Positions 26,024 to 36,675 are shown, numbered from the stretch's first letter. The stretch is DNA of 64,000 bases from Vibrio sp. SCSIO 43136 (GCF_023716565.1 NZ_CP071848.1:248001-312000), one strand, 5' to 3'. Notes: generated by a model from the sequence alone, not told the origin. Made by a program: numbers and translations.

Positions 26024-27942
26024 TGCTGGGTAAACTCCGTTTCCATTTGCTCAAGCTCCTCTTGAGCGGACATCCATTCCATCTCGACCTCTTCAAGCTC
26101 ACTTTTGGCGCTGGCTTGTAGGGCGAGTACTTGGTTAAGTTTAGCTTTATTTTCAGCTTGGTACAGTTCGGTATCTGCTAACTGGGTTTCAGCCTCTGCA
26201 AGCTTTTGGCCTAATTTATCCATCTGAGTTTCGAGTTTTGTCAGATTTTTGCGAATTGGTGCGGTGAGCTTACGAAATTCAGCTTCACGTCGCTTTTGTT
26301 CTTTCTTCGCAGCGGCACTGTTTTGAGTATTTTTCTCTGGTGCGTTGGCTTGCAGTTCTTTTTTCTCGACTTTTTGTTGCTCGGTCAGCCATTTGTAGTA
26401 GTCGTTTAGGTCACCGTTAAACGGCGCAACTTGGCGGTCGTGAACCAGATACAGGTCATCGGTGGTAGCACGAAGTAAGTAACGGTCGTGGCTGACAATT
26501 ACCATCGCCCCTTCAAAGGTCTGTAGCGCTAACGTCAGTGCTTGACGCATGTCGAGATCTAAGTGGTTGGTCGGTTCATCGAGCAGTAGTAAGTTAGGCT
26601 TTTGCCACACTACAAGCGCCAGTACTAAGCGGGCTTTTTCTCCCCCAGAGAACGGTGCGACTTTTTCCAGCGCCTTATCACCTTGAAAGCCAAAGCTACC
26701 AAGGTAGTCGCGTAGCTGTTGTTCGGTTTGGTCCGGTGCAATTTGCATCATGTGCTGAAGCGGGGTTTCTTCTGGGTGCAAAGTTTCCAGTTGATGCTGT
26801 GCAAAGTAACCAATTTTCACCCCTTGGGAGTAAGTTAGGTCACCTGCTTTGGCTTTCAGTTCGCTAGAGAGCAGCTTGATCAGGGTAGATTTACCTGCAC
26901 CATTACGGCCAAGTAAGCCTATTCGACTTCCTGGAACGAGGTTAAGGCGAATTTTCTCAAGAATTAAATTGTCGTCGTAGCCTGCTGCTACCTCATCCAT
27001 CATCAAAATTGGGTTTGGTAGAGCGCTTGGCTCACGAAACTGAAAACTAAATGGGTTATCAAATTGCGCAGGCAGCACCTTTTCCATTTTTTCTAGGGCT
27101 TTGATACGGCTTTGTGCTTGGCGAGCTTTCGAAGCTTTGTAACGGAAGCGGTCAATGTAGCTTTGCATGTGTGACATTTGCTTTTGCTGCTTTTCAAACA
27201 TCGCTTGTTGCAGCACAAGTTTTTGCGCTCGCTGCTCTTCAAAAGAAGAGTAGTTACCAGTGTATTCGTTGAGTAGCTGGTTTTCGACGTGGATGATACG
27301 GCTCACGATTGGGTCGAGGAAATCTCGGTCGTGAGAGATCAAAATGAGAGTACCAGGGTAGGTTTGCAGCCAGCGCTCTAGCCACATCACCGCATCTAGG
27401 TCTAAGTGGTTGGTTGGCTCATCGAGTAGGAGTAAGTCAGAGCGACAGATCAGCGCTTGTGCTAAGTTAAGGCGCATTCGCCAGCCCCCTGAAAACTGGG
27501 TAAGATTCCAGCTCATCCGCTCTTGGCTAAAACCTAGACCATCGAGCAGTTCTGCTGCACGCGCACGAATGGTGTAGCCACCAATGGTTTCAATCTGGCC
27601 ATGCAATTCTGCGGCGAGCGTACCTTGGTCATTTTGCTCTGCTTGAGTTAGCTTTTGTTCTAGCGCTCGATACTCTCGATCGCCGTCGATGACGTATTCA
27701 AGCGCCTGCCTTTCAAGTGCAGGGGTCTCTTGCGCCACCCAAGCCAGTTCCCACTGTTTTGGAATCGAGAAGTTACCCGCATCGATAGAGAGTTCATCTT
27801 TCAATAGGGCAAACAGGGTCGATTTACCACAACCATTTTTTCCGACCAAGCCGACTTTATCCCCTGGGTGGATAGTCGCACTGGCTTGTTCGAGTAATGG
27901 CTTACCGCCACGAAGAAGTTGAATGTCGGAAAAAGTAATCAT
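26020..27942 (-). CDS. yheS: ABC-F family ATPase YheS
   Basis: Soluble protein with two ATPase domains; ABC-F proteins bind the ribosomal E site and modulate translation. 640 aa. First domain: GLVGKNGCGKSTLF, signature QFSGGWRMRLNLAQ and LLLDEPTNHLDLDA. Second: GLLGRNGAGKSTLIK, FSGGEKARLVLALV and LLLDEPTNHLDLDM. The linker (about 240-300) is charged and helical, and a C-terminal coiled coil follows (about 540-640). No membrane domain is present. It is divergent from kefG with a 122-bp gap. Confidence 0.95.
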   Translation of the reverse strand: MITFSDIQLLRGGKPLLEQASATIHPGDKVGLVGKNGCGKSTLFALLKDELSIDAGNFSIPKQWELAWVAQETPALERQALEYVIDGDREYRALEQKLTQAEQNDQGTLAAELHGQIETIGGYTIRARAAELLDGLGFSQERMSWNLTQFSGGWRMRLNLAQALICRSDLLLLDEPTNHLDLDAVMWLERWLQTYPGTLILISHDRDFLDPIVSRIIHVENQLLNEYTGNYSSFEEQRAQKLVLQQAMFEKQQKQMSHMQSYIDRFRYKASKARQAQSRIKALEKMEKVLPAQFDNPFSFQFREPSALPNPILMMDEVAAGYDDNLILEKIRLNLVPGSRIGLLGRNGAGKSTLIKLLSSELKAKAGDLTYSQGVKIGYFAQHQLETLHPEETPLQHMMQIAPDQTEQQLRDYLGSFGFQGDKALEKVAPFSGGEKARLVLALVVWQKPNLLLLDEPTNHLDLDMRQALTLALQTFEGAMVIVSHDRYLLRATTDDLYLVHDRQVAPFNGDLNDYYKWLTEQQKVEKKELQANAPEKNTQNSAAAKKEQKRREAEFRKLTAPIRKNLTKLETQMDKLGQKLAEAETQLADTELYQAENKAKLNQVLALQASAKSELEEVEMEWMSAQEELEQMETEFTQQ

Positions 27943-28064
27943 GGTGTTTGGTGTTCTCTAGCTTTTAGTGCGTGAAATAGTAGGGGCTAAGTGGATAAAT
28001 GTCGATCATTATCCAATTTGCGATATGATGGCTAAATGCTCAAAGTTATGGACAACTTATTGAT

Positions 28065-28649
28065 ATGCAGGATGTACGCATACTTTCCGCCAATAGCCCC
28101 AAGGTGCTGGTGATTTTCGTTCACCCAGACCCAGACAAGTCGATCGCCAATAAAGCGTTGATCCGAGCCATCGAAGGCTTGCCACACGTCACGGTGCATG
28201 ATCTGTATGCGCATTACCCTGATTTTTTCATTGATGTGCCAGCCGAGCAAAAACTTTTGGTCGAGCATGACATCATTGTTTTCCAACACCCTCTCTACAT
28301 GTATTCGTGCCCTGCGCTACTAAAAGAGTGGATGGATAGAGTAATAGAAAAAGACTTTGCCTTCGGTGAAGGTCTAGCTTTGGCTGGTAAAAAGTGGCGC
28401 TGCATTATTACTACGGGTGGTGCCGAGTCGGCATTTGCCTCCAGCGGCTACAACAAATACCCCTTGTCTGAGATCTTGCAGCCATTTGAGCTGACGGCTT
28501 CTTTATGTCGTATGGAGTGGCTTGAACCTATGGTGCTTTATTGGGCGCGTAATGTCAGTGATGGCTACCGTAATGAGCATGCTATGCGATACCGCAACTG
28601 GATTATCTCACTAGCAACGCAGGAGGAAGACGATGGCAGCAACCAATGA
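28065..28649 (+). CDS. kefG: KefG-type ancillary quinone oxidoreductase
   Basis: Flavodoxin-fold NAD(P)H-quinone oxidoreductase subunit required for full activity of the KefB potassium efflux channel. 194 aa. Features are [19 protein letters not shown] near the start, the [19 protein letters not shown] segment of the NQO1/KefF/KefG family and [13 protein letters not shown]. It overlaps kefB by 17 bp, which supports the pairing. Confidence 0.92.
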   Translation: MQDVRILSANSPKVLVIFVHPDPDKSIANKALIRAIEGLPHVTVHDLYAHYPDFFIDVPAEQKLLVEHDIIVFQHPLYMYSCPALLKEWMDRVIEKDFAFGEGLALAGKKWRCIITTGGAESAFASSGYNKYPLSEILQPFELTASLCRMEWLEPMVLYWARNVSDGYRNEHAMRYRNWIISLATQEEDDGSNQ

Positions 28650-30417
28650 AATCCTCACCAGTAGTGTTGTGTTTCTCACCGCTGCGGTCGTTGCGGTTCC
28701 GTTAGCACAGCGTCTGGGCTTAGGTTCGGTGATAGGTTATCTGCTTGCAGGGATCATGATTGGCCCTTGGGGTATGGGGCTAATTTCAGACGTGGACGCT
28801 ATTTTGCATTTTGCCGAGCTCGGCGTGGTGCTATTGCTGTTCTTAATCGGTCTTGAACTTAACCCCAAAAAACTGTGGCAACTGCGGCGGCCGATCTTAG
28901 GTCTAGGTGGTGCTCAAGTGGTCGTGACGAGCTTGGTGATTGCATTGGGCATTTACTTCACCGGTTTAAGCTGGCAATCAAGTTTAGTGATTGGCATGGG
29001 CTTGGCTCTGTCATCGACGGCGATTGCATTACGAGTGATTGAAGAGCAGGGGCATAGTGGCAGTGAAACTGGCCAATCAGGTTTTGCCGTATTGCTGTTT
29101 CAAGATATCGCAGTGATACCTATGTTAGCGATGATCCCATTACTGGCGGGTAGTGGCTCTGTGTCTGGGCAAGAAGTATTGATCAATGTCGCCGCCATCT
29201 TAGGGTTATTGGTATTTGGTCATTACTTGCTAAGACCACTGTTTCGCTACGTCGTGATGACAGGGGTGCGAGAGCTATTTACGGCCACGGCGCTGTTGTT
29301 GGTATTAGGCATTGCCGTATTCATGCAATATCTTGAGCTTTCTATGGCGCTTGGCACCTTTTTAGCGGGGGTGCTGCTGGCTGAAAGTGAGTATCGTCAT
29401 GAGTTAGAAACGGCTATTGAGCCCTTTAAGGGCTTGCTTCTCGGGCTGTTCTTTATCGCAGTTGGTATGGCGGTAAACTTAGGCCTATTGGTCTCGATGC
29501 CGTTAGAAGTGCTGTTGTGCGTTGTGGGTTTGGTTGGCATTAAGGCAGGTATTTTGTACCTCCTCGCTCGTTTGTTTGGCGTTCGGGCCAAAGCTCGCAG
29601 CAGTATTTCACTGATTCTCAGTCAAGGTGGTGAGTTTGCTTTTGTCATATTGACCGCCGCACTAACAGAAGGTCTTCTGGATCAGGATACGATCGCATTC
29701 TTACTGGTGGTGGTGAGTTTATCTATGTTGACCACGCCTTTGTTGTTGCTAGTGCAAAAGCACTGGTTTAGCCGCACCTTTAATGAACAAGAAGCGCCAG
29801 AAGCCGATGTTGTTGACCGTAGGCCGAGGGTAATCATTGCAGGGTTTGGCCGATTTGGTCAGGTGGTTGGGCGCTTGATGTACGCCAACCGGATAAAGAT
29901 CACCGTATTGGAAAGTGATGCTAGCCAAATCACTTTGTTGCGCCGTTTTGGCTACAAAGTCTTTTATGGGGATGCGACTCAACTCGATTTGCTGCGTGCC
30001 GCAGGGGCGGACAAAGCTGAAGCCATGGTGATCTGTACTGATAGCCCTGATGAAGTGATGAAGATCGTTGAGCTTTGCCAGTATCATTTCCCAAAACTCA
30101 AATTATTAGCTCGTGCGCGCAGTCGGGTAGAAGCGTATCAGCTACTCAATCATGGGGTGCATAACTACTCTCGCGAAACCTTCCTAGGTGCACTAGACCT
30201 CGGACGTCAAGCGTTGGTGGAACTTGGGATGCACCCTTATCAAGCGCGCCGGGCACAAGAGCACTTCAAGAAACTGGATATGAACATGTTAAAAGAGCTG
30301 TTACCTCAACACAGTGAGGACAAAGAGCTCGCATTAAGAGCCAAAGAAGCGCGCAAGGAGCTCGAAGAGATCTTTGGCCGAGAAATGGAAAAAGACGCCA
30401 AGCAAAACTGGGAGTAG
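28633..30417 (+). CDS. kefB: Glutathione-regulated potassium/proton antiporter KefB
   Basis: Inner-membrane CPA2 antiporter that is gated by glutathione adducts and acidifies the cytoplasm during electrophile stress. 594 aa: about twelve hydrophobic segments in residues 8-375, then a cytoplasmic RCK/KTN domain starting with the Rossmann loop [17 protein letters not shown] (about 398-415). The acidic residue of ESDASQ and [20 protein letters not shown] follow, and a helical tail ends the protein. KefC is an alternative, but the kefG neighbour and yheV downstream match the kefB locus. Confidence 0.92.
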   Translation: MAATNEILTSSVVFLTAAVVAVPLAQRLGLGSVIGYLLAGIMIGPWGMGLISDVDAILHFAELGVVLLLFLIGLELNPKKLWQLRRPILGLGGAQVVVTSLVIALGIYFTGLSWQSSLVIGMGLALSSTAIALRVIEEQGHSGSETGQSGFAVLLFQDIAVIPMLAMIPLLAGSGSVSGQEVLINVAAILGLLVFGHYLLRPLFRYVVMTGVRELFTATALLLVLGIAVFMQYLELSMALGTFLAGVLLAESEYRHELETAIEPFKGLLLGLFFIAVGMAVNLGLLVSMPLEVLLCVVGLVGIKAGILYLLARLFGVRAKARSSISLILSQGGEFAFVILTAALTEGLLDQDTIAFLLVVVSLSMLTTPLLLLVQKHWFSRTFNEQEAPEADVVDRRPRVIIAGFGRFGQVVGRLMYANRIKITVLESDASQITLLRRFGYKVFYGDATQLDLLRAAGADKAEAMVICTDSPDEVMKIVELCQYHFPKLKLLARARSRVEAYQLLNHGVHNYSRETFLGALDLGRQALVELGMHPYQARRAQEHFKKLDMNMLKELLPQHSEDKELALRAKEARKELEEIFGREMEKDAKQNWE

Positions 30418-30419
30418 AT

Positions 30420-30614
30420 GTGAAAAAACGATTTATCGCCGGGGCGAGTTGCCCTAAGTGTCATAGCGTCGATAGTTTACGCTGGTGGGAGCAAAATAAA
30501 GTGGAGTGGGTTGAGTGTGTTGACTGTGATTACACCGAGCAACGCACCCCTGAAGCTGTAGAGAAAAGTGAACACGCTTCAGATCAGATGATTGGGATAT
30601 TTAAGCCAGATTGA
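30420..30614 (+). CDS. yheV: YheV family zinc-ribbon protein
   Basis: 64 aa protein with a four-cysteine zinc ribbon: Cys11-x2-Cys14 and Cys33-x2-Cys36. Start is GTG 30420, 2 bp after the kefB stop. Conserved neighbour of kefB in gammaproteobacteria, function unknown. Confidence 0.88.
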   Translation: MKKRFIAGASCPKCHSVDSLRWWEQNKVEWVECVDCDYTEQRTPEAVEKSEHASDQMIGIFKPD

Positions 30615-30704
30615 TTGTAATCGAGGAATTAATCCCCATAATAAACCCAAGCAAAATTTATACATATATTCCCGATTGATGGGAATTACCTCCCTGGAGT
30701 AGTC

Positions 30705-31283
30705 ATGAAAATTGAAAAGAACGTTGTAGCAAGCCTTGCTTACCAACTAAAGCTTGAAGATGGTGTTGTTGTTGACCAATCAACAGTAGAAGCGCCTCTA
30801 GATTACCTACACGGTCACGACAACCTGATCACAGGTCTAGAGAAAGAGCTAGAAGGCAAGGAAGCAGGTGCTAAATTCACGGCTGTGATTGCTCCAGAAG
30901 ATGCATACGGCGAGCACAACGACGCTCTTGTTCAACGTGTACCAGCGAACGTTTTCCAAGGTGTTGATCAAATCGAAGTTGGCATGCGCTTCATGGCTGA
31001 CACGGATCAAGGTCCTATCCCAGTGGAAGTGACTGAAGTCGATGGTGAAGAAGTTGTGGTTGACGGTAACCACATGCTAGCAGGCCAAACACTGACGTTT
31101 GAAGTTGAGGTTGTGGCGATTCGTGCTGCGTCTGAAGATGAAATTGCTCACGGTCATATCCACCAAGGTGGTGGCTGCTGTGGTGGTGAAGGCAAAGGTG
31201 AAGGCGGCTGCTGTGGTGGTGGCGAAGGACACGATCATGGCGAGAAAGACGGTTGCTGCGGTAGCGGTAACTGCGCAAGCTAA
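30705..31283 (+). CDS. slyD: FKBP-type peptidyl-prolyl isomerase SlyD
   Basis: Cytoplasmic prolyl isomerase, chaperone and metallochaperone that assists nickel insertion. 192 aa. FKBP domain (residues 1-69 and about 130-145, with DGVVVDQSTVEAPLDYLHG), an inserted IF chaperone flap (about 70-125), and a metal-binding tail from about 148 containing seven Cys and five His (HGHIH, three CC pairs, GHDHG). CTGGAGTAG precedes ATG 30705. A terminator follows, then slyX convergent. Confidence 0.95.
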   Translation: MKIEKNVVASLAYQLKLEDGVVVDQSTVEAPLDYLHGHDNLITGLEKELEGKEAGAKFTAVIAPEDAYGEHNDALVQRVPANVFQGVDQIEVGMRFMADTDQGPIPVEVTEVDGEEVVVDGNHMLAGQTLTFEVEVVAIRAASEDEIAHGHIHQGGGCCGGEGKGEGGCCGGGEGHDHGEKDGCCGSGNCAS

Positions 31284-31310
31284 TCGATTTGCCTACAACG
31301 ATTGAATACG

Positions 31311-31342
31311 AAAAAACCTCGCAATTTGTGCGAGGTTTTTTT
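31311..31342. terminator. Terminator between slyD and slyX
   Basis: AAAAAACCTCGC, loop AATTTGT, GCGAGGTTTTTTT. A and T runs on both sides make it usable in both directions between the convergent genes. Confidence 0.88.
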
Positions 31343-31375
31343 ATGTAAGGCATTGGTGTCGTGGGTCAACACGCC

Positions 31376-31597
31376 TTAGTAGTGCGGAGGAGGAGTCTCT
31401 TCCGATGGGTCGGCGAGGTTTGAAGTGTTCATGCTTTTAACCTTACTAACCATAAAGCGCATCTGCTCTTGCATCTTTGACATCTGCATTTGCTGCTGGG
31501 ATAGCGCTTCGTTTAATTCTTCAATCGTCTGTTCTTGAAATGCTAAACGACACTCCAGATCTTCAATTCGATTTTCCAGTTGCTGTTTATCGCTCAT
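31376..31597 (-). CDS. slyX: SlyX protein
   Basis: 73 aa coiled-coil protein of unknown function. ATG at 31597 gives MSDKQQLENRIEDLECRLAF, then a continuous heptad pattern through about residue 50 and a Pro-rich end (TPPPHY) as in other SlyX proteins. The longer reading from 31690 overlaps the upstream gene and is rejected. Confidence 0.92.
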   Translation of the reverse strand: MSDKQQLENRIEDLECRLAFQEQTIEELNEALSQQQMQMSKMQEQMRFMVSKVKSMNTSNLADPSEETPPPHY

Positions 31598-31607
31598 AGG
31601 AACTCCA

Positions 31608-32588
31608 TTACGGTTCAATACGCCATGCTTCAGCGATACCCGCTGATGAGCCGGAAATGATTCGCTGGTTGCGGTCAAAGGCGGCATCATACACTACCGC
31701 TCGTGGTGGGCGAGAATCTTTTTGCACTTGAACCTCCCAGTAGTCGAGACGTTTACCTGAGTATGTGTCCCATAACATGACTCTGCCCCCTGGGGTGCCA
31801 GTGAGCAGCTGCGAGCCATCATCAGAGAATCTGGCAGTGGTAAAGATTAACTGGCGATCAAATGCTTTCAACTCAGAGATTTTTTCACCCGTGGTGAGAT
31901 CCCAGATAAAGGCGTCGTTAGCACTATCAGAGGTGAAGGCTAATTTTCCATCCCGCTGCAGCGCTATGCGTACAATGCGGTGGCCATGTTCAAATTGGAA
32001 TCTCGCAAGACCTGTCTGAGTATCCCACAAGTAAACTTGGTAATCGTTACCTCCAGACAGAGCGAAACGTCCGTTAGGGGATAACGCCACGGTATTCACT
32101 TTTTCTCGATGTGCAAGGAACTCCATGCGTCGACCGCTGACTAAGTCCACGTAGATAGCTTTGCCGTTGGATAGTCCAAGTAACACCTGTTCACCATCAC
32201 TGCTGATATCAATATCACGGATCAGACCATCAGATATCGACCATAGGCCTTGTGCTTGAGTCCAACCGAGGTCCCAAGTGGCGAAATTTTGTTGAGTGGC
32301 GGTGACGGCATAGCGACCACTGTCTGCAATGCGAATATGCGACACCGTATTTTCGTCGGGATCCTGAGCACCGAGTTGTGCCAGTTGATTATTGTCATAA
32401 AGATCCCAAAGTAATAGTTGTTGGCGGTTTGAATACAGAAGTGCAAACCGTCCATCTCGACTCAGCGCAAAGCTTGTCGAACCTTGAGGCTCTATTGACC
32501 AATGTTGGTCACGCTCTGCAGTAAATAGACAGCCATTTAACGTCAGGCTGACAATTGCAAGCCAAATAGAGTGAGAAATTAGACGCAT
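31608..32588 (-). CDS. WD40-repeat lipoprotein
   Basis: 326 aa with a lipoprotein signal peptide (lipobox L17-N18-G19-C20) followed by seven beta-propeller-like repeats that end in LLWDLYD, ATWDLGW, IYVDLVSG, YLWDTQTG, FIWDLTTG, MLWDTYSG and AEAWRIEP, so a complete seven-blade propeller is likely. ATG 32588 is used; TTG and GTG codons 3-9 nt further upstream are alternatives. It lies 10 bp before slyX and divergent from fkpA. The cellular partner is unknown; an envelope scaffold role is only a guess from the fold. Confidence 0.85.
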   Translation of the reverse strand: MRLISHSIWLAIVSLTLNGCLFTAERDQHWSIEPQGSTSFALSRDGRFALLYSNRQQLLLWDLYDNNQLAQLGAQDPDENTVSHIRIADSGRYAVTATQQNFATWDLGWTQAQGLWSISDGLIRDIDISSDGEQVLLGLSNGKAIYVDLVSGRRMEFLAHREKVNTVALSPNGRFALSGGNDYQVYLWDTQTGLARFQFEHGHRIVRIALQRDGKLAFTSDSANDAFIWDLTTGEKISELKAFDRQLIFTTARFSDDGSQLLTGTPGGRVMLWDTYSGKRLDYWEVQVQKDSRPPRAVVYDAAFDRNQRIISGSSAGIAEAWRIEP

Positions 32589-32731
32589 CACCAACAAATC
32601 CTGTTTGTCTCTTGGGTTATTAACCTAGTATATTGATGCGACAACAGTTTTGCACATGTGTGTACCCGAATTAGAAAATTAGTGTCGTCGAACAACGTCA
32701 CTGAGATGCTAAGCCAATAATGGAGAAATAA

Positions 32732-33511
32732 ATGAAACCGTTTTTTAAAGTGTCTTTGCTTGCTGCGACTGTAATGCTAGCGGTAGGTTGCCAAAAAGAA
32801 GAAGCACCTAAAGTTGAAGAAGCACCAAAAGTTGAGCAAACGGCACAAGCTGTGACTTTCCAATCGGATGATGAGAAAGCAGCGTACGCAATTGGTGTAT
32901 CATTTGCTAACTACCTAAGCACTAGCATCGAAAAACCAAGTGAGATCGGTATCGACCTGAAAAAAGAGCTGGTTCTTAAAGGTATCGAAGACGTGTTTGC
33001 TGACAACGCAGCAATGACTGAAGACGAAATCCGTGCAGCGCTTGAGTCTCTAGACCAGCGTGTTGCAGAGAAGATGCAAGCAGAAGCTGCAGCAAAAGCT
33101 GAAGCTGCGCTTAAGGAAGGCAGTGACTTCCGTGCTGAATTTGAAAAACAAGACGGCGTGACGAAAACTGAATCAGGTCTTCTTTACCAAGTACTGACCG
33201 AAGGTGAAGGTCAATCTCCATCTGAAACAGATACGGTAGAAGTACACTACACGGGTACGCTAATTGACGGTACTAAGTTTGATAGCTCGTATGACCGCAA
33301 CCAGTCAGCAACTTTCCCACTTAACCGCGTAATCCCAGGTTGGACCGAAGGTGTTCAGCTAATGAAGCCAGGTTCTAAGTTCAAGTTTGTTATCCCGCCT
33401 GAGCTAGCTTATGGTGAGCAAGACACTCCAACGATTCCTGCGAACTCAACGCTGGTATTTGAAGTTGAGCTACTGAAAGTAGACGCTCCAGAGCAAGAAG
33501 CAACTCAATAA
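32732..33511 (+). CDS. fkpA: FKBP-type peptidyl-prolyl isomerase FkpA
   Basis: Periplasmic prolyl isomerase and chaperone. 259 aa. The N-terminus MKPFFKVSLLAATVMLAVGC looks like a lipoprotein signal with Cys20, unlike the soluble E. coli FkpA. Residues about 45-145 form the helical dimerisation domain, followed by the FKBP domain (VEVHYTGTLIDGTKFDSSYD, FPLNRVIPGWTEGVQLM, IPPELAYGE). A terminator follows at 33528. Confidence 0.94.
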   Translation: MKPFFKVSLLAATVMLAVGCQKEEAPKVEEAPKVEQTAQAVTFQSDDEKAAYAIGVSFANYLSTSIEKPSEIGIDLKKELVLKGIEDVFADNAAMTEDEIRAALESLDQRVAEKMQAEAAAKAEAALKEGSDFRAEFEKQDGVTKTESGLLYQVLTEGEGQSPSETDTVEVHYTGTLIDGTKFDSSYDRNQSATFPLNRVIPGWTEGVQLMKPGSKFKFVIPPELAYGEQDTPTIPANSTLVFEVELLKVDAPEQEATQ

Positions 33512-33527
33512 GCGCTTCAAATTGATG

Positions 33528-33554
33528 AAAGAGTCCTACGGGGCTCTTTTTTTT
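33528..33554 (+). terminator. Rho-independent terminator after fkpA
   Basis: AAAGAGTCC, short loop, GGGCTCTTT followed by T to 33554. Confidence 0.82.
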
Positions 33555-33704
33555 GACTTGATTTTGAGCGGTCGCAGTACGATAAATTCACGAATGTTTG
33601 CGCTATGTCACCTGTTGGGCATAGGGATGACGGTTGTGAATTCAAAAAATCTGATAAACTTGCAGTAATTCGTTGAGAAAAATAACTACATTGGATTGGT
33701 AAAC

Positions 33705-34430
33705 GTGGATACAAAAGAAGTCACAATCGACACGGACTCACTATTGGAAATGGAGTCCATTGACGTAAAACCTTTCACGGCGCACGACAAAACCATATTA
33801 CGCTCCTATGAAGCGGTAGTAGATGGACTGGCAAGCTTGATCGGTCCTCACTGTGAGATCGTGCTGCACTCACTGGAAGACCTCAACACCTCGGCGGTGA
33901 AAATTGCCAACGGCGAAAATACCGGTCGTACTGTCGGCTCGCCAATCACTGACCTTGCGCTAAAAATGCTTAAAGACATCGAAGGCTCGGAACGTAACTT
34001 TTCTCGTTCATATTTTACCCGAGCAAAAGGTGGCGTATTGATGAAGTCGATCACCATTGCGATCCGTAACTCGGATAACCGCGTGATTGGCCTACTATGT
34101 ATTAATGTTAACCTTGATGCCCCTTTCTCTCAGGTGTTGCAGTCATTCATGCCGACCGATGACGCCAAAGATGCTGCATCTTCGGTTAACTTTGCCAGCG
34201 ACGTTGAAGAGCTGGTAGATCAGACGGTTGAACGTACTATCGAAGAGATCAATGCCGATAAGTCAGTTTCAAACAATACTAAGAACCGACAAATTGTTAT
34301 GGACCTATACGATAAAGGCATTTTTGATATTAAGGATGCGATTAACCGTGTTGCAGACCGCTTGAATATTTCTAAGCACACGGTTTACTTGTATATACGT
34401 CAACGCAAAACAGAGGATGGCGAAAAGTGA
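33705..34430 (+). CDS. yheO: YheO-like transcriptional regulator (PAS-like plus HTH)
   Basis: Predicted DNA-binding regulator. About 241 aa. An N-terminal YheO/PAS-like ligand domain ([42 protein letters not shown]) is followed by a C-terminal helix-turn-helix ([25 protein letters not shown], about 200-232). Start is either GTG 33705 or TTG 33696; GGA at 33693-33695 favours the GTG by spacing. The stop overlaps the tusD start by 4 bp (GTGA), the same linkage as in E. coli. The regulated genes are unknown. Confidence 0.88.
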   Translation: MDTKEVTIDTDSLLEMESIDVKPFTAHDKTILRSYEAVVDGLASLIGPHCEIVLHSLEDLNTSAVKIANGENTGRTVGSPITDLALKMLKDIEGSERNFSRSYFTRAKGGVLMKSITIAIRNSDNRVIGLLCINVNLDAPFSQVLQSFMPTDDAKDAASSVNFASDVEELVDQTVERTIEEINADKSVSNNTKNRQIVMDLYDKGIFDIKDAINRVADRLNISKHTVYLYIRQRKTEDGEK

Positions 34431-34819
34431 GCTTAAGCTACACGCTGGTGGTCAACGGGGCTGGCTATGGCAGTCAGTCCTCACGTACAGCGCTGCAATT
34501 TGCTAACGCATTAATCTCCCAAGGACACACTCTTCGCAGTGTGTTTTTTTATCAAGATGGAGTAAGTAATGGCAGCGCATTAGCAGTACCTGCTAATGAT
34601 GAGGTCGATACCACCAAAGCGTGGCAAAAGCTGGCCAAAGAACATCAAGTACGTCTGGAGACTTGCGTTGCAGCGGCATTACGTCGAGGCATCGTAAGTG
34701 AGGACGAGGCGCAGCAACACGGATTAGCCAATCACAACTTGGCCGAAGGTTTTACTCAAGCAGGGCTTGGTTCGCTTGCTGAGGCTATGTTAACCCAAGA
34801 TAGAGTGGTGCAATTTTGA
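34427..34819 (+). CDS. tusD: Sulfurtransferase complex subunit TusD
   Basis: Part of the TusBCD hexamer that relays sulfur from IscS via TusA to TusE and MnmA for 2-thiouridine in tRNA. 130 aa. The active cysteine is Cys80 in [13 protein letters not shown], and [18 protein letters not shown] is the DsrE fold start. GTG start overlaps yheO by 4 bp. Confidence 0.94.
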   Translation: MSLSYTLVVNGAGYGSQSSRTALQFANALISQGHTLRSVFFYQDGVSNGSALAVPANDEVDTTKAWQKLAKEHQVRLETCVAAALRRGIVSEDEAQQHGLANHNLAEGFTQAGLGSLAEAMLTQDRVVQF

Positions 34820-35172
34820 GTCAGTTAACTTATCTATTCCAGTCATCACCGCACGCTTCTAGTGGTGGTCGAGAAGGTATTGATGCGCTGATGGCCGCTT
34901 CCGCTTATTGTGAGGATATCAGCGTTATTTTTGTTGGTGATGGCGTAAGTCAGTTGCTGCAAGGGCAGCAGCCAGGCGTCATCCTGAGTAAAGATTATGC
35001 GCCAATGCTTAAATTGTTTGACCTGTATGACATAGAGCAGGTTTACGTCTGCCTTGAGTCACTCGAAGAGCGAGGTTTAGGTCATGCTGACTTGGTCATT
35101 GAAGCGCAGAAGCTATCAAGGACTGAAATTGCAAGCAAACTTAATCAAGCTGGCAAGCTGCTGACGTTTTAG
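34816..35172 (+). CDS. tusC: Sulfurtransferase complex subunit TusC
   Basis: DsrF-like subunit of TusBCD. 118 aa. Signatures are [20 protein letters not shown] and [15 protein letters not shown] [17 protein letters not shown]. The start codon is TTG 34816, overlapping the tusD stop by 4 bp, so translation is probably by re-initiation. Confidence 0.92.
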   Translation: MSQLTYLFQSSPHASSGGREGIDALMAASAYCEDISVIFVGDGVSQLLQGQQPGVILSKDYAPMLKLFDLYDIEQVYVCLESLEERGLGHADLVIEAQKLSRTEIASKLNQAGKLLTF

Positions 35173-35180
35173 GAGTCACT

Positions 35181-35456
35181 ATGCTACACATCATTAAGAC
35201 GGTTGCGGCAGTAACACAAGCCAACCAATATGCAACAGCAGGCGATAATTTCTTACTCATTGAAGATGCGGTCTACGCGAGTAATTCACAGCACTTTGCG
35301 TTTGCCAACTTGCCGAAACAAAACGTAGCGGTACTCATAGAAGATTGTGTTGCTCGAGGTATCGCACAACGCATTTCTCCATCGATTGAACAGCTAGATT
35401 ATAATGGTTTTGTTCGCCTTACGGTTGCTCAGGACAAATCAGCGACTTGGGCATAA
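35181..35456 (+). CDS. tusB: Sulfurtransferase complex subunit TusB
   Basis: DsrH-like subunit of TusBCD, 91 aa, ATG 35181 after GGAGTC. MLHIIKTVAAVTQAN and LIEDAVYAS match the family. Last gene of yheO-tusDCB, followed by the str promoter region. Confidence 0.92.
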   Translation: MLHIIKTVAAVTQANQYATAGDNFLLIEDAVYASNSQHFAFANLPKQNVAVLIEDCVARGIAQRISPSIEQLDYNGFVRLTVAQDKSATWA

Positions 35457-35589
35457 TCTCCGGCACTGCACCACTCTTTGCTGACTAGATATGCGCTTGT
35501 AGCGCCTCTATCAAAATAATAGGCAGCTCAATCGGGTTCCTTTTCCTGACCGTTGCAGCAAATCTGCTCAAAAAAGATCCGTATATTTC

Positions 35590-35628
35590 TTGACACACCT
35601 CTCACCTCTGAATAGAATTTTGCGTCCC
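35590..35628 (+). promoter_or_regulatory. Promoter of the str operon
   Basis: TTGACA (35590-35595), 17-bp spacer, TAGAAT (35613-35618), then a GC-rich discriminator GCGTCCC (35622-35628). A near-consensus promoter with a GC-rich discriminator is what is expected for growth-rate and ppGpp-controlled ribosomal genes. The rpsL start is 80 nt further on. Confidence 0.82.
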
Positions 35629-35694
35629 TAATTGCCAATGGTAGTTAGGGATAGATTTTTCACAAAGCTTACTTTAAGTAAATTCAGGAGCTAG

Positions 35695-36072
<378 letters not shown>

Positions 36073-36169
36073 TGGATTCCGTTAAGTAAGGCCAAACACT
36101 AAATTATTTTTAATTTTTGAAGAAACTGAAAAGTTTTGGATAACCTGAAGAAGACAACGGAGAATTTCC

Positions 36170-36640
36170 ATGCCACGTCGTCGCGTAATTGGTCAGCGTA
36201 AGATCCTTCCAGATCCTAAGTTCAAATCTGAGCTGCTGGCAAAATTTGTAAACATCGTAATGGTTGACGGTAAGAAATCAACTGCTGAAAAAATCGTTTA
36301 CGGTGCACTAGATACAATGGCTGAGAAGTCTGGTAAAGACCACTTAGCTGTATTTGAAGAAGCTCTTGAAAATGTTCGCCCAGCGGTAGAGGTTAAATCT
36401 CGCCGTGTAGGTGGTTCAACTTACCAAGTACCTGTAGAAGTACGTCCGGTTCGCCGTAACGCACTTGCTATGCGTTGGTTGGTTGAAGCTGCGCGTAAGC
36501 GTGGTGAAAAATCTATGGCTCAACGCCTAGCTGCTGAAATGCTAGATGCGTCTGAGAACAAAGGTACTGCGGTTAAGAAACGTGAAGACGTTCACCGCAT
36601 GGCTGACGCTAACAAAGCGTTCGCTCATTACCGCTGGTAA
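36170..36640 (+). CDS. rpsG: 30S ribosomal protein S7
   Basis: Primary 16S rRNA-binding protein of the 30S head and, in E. coli, the translational repressor of the str operon. 156 aa starting [18 protein letters not shown] with AACGGAGAA upstream. Contains the beta-hairpin [14 protein letters not shown]. Two hairpins follow before fusA. Confidence 0.99.
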   Translation: MPRRRVIGQRKILPDPKFKSELLAKFVNIVMVDGKKSTAEKIVYGALDTMAEKSGKDHLAVFEEALENVRPAVEVKSRRVGGSTYQVPVEVRPVRRNALAMRWLVEAARKRGEKSMAQRLAAEMLDASENKGTAVKKREDVHRMADANKAFAHYRW

Positions 36641-36647
36641 TGCCTTT

Positions 36648-36675
36648 AAAGTGCTGCGGCTCGCCGCAGCACTTT
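36648..36675 (+). other. Strong 12-bp hairpin between rpsG and fusA
   Basis: AAAGTGCTGCGG (36648-36659) and CCGCAGCACTTT (36664-36675) pair perfectly around a CTCG tetraloop, 8 nt after the rpsG stop. No U-tract follows, so a processing site, stabiliser or intrinsic pause is more likely than full termination. Confidence 0.6.
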
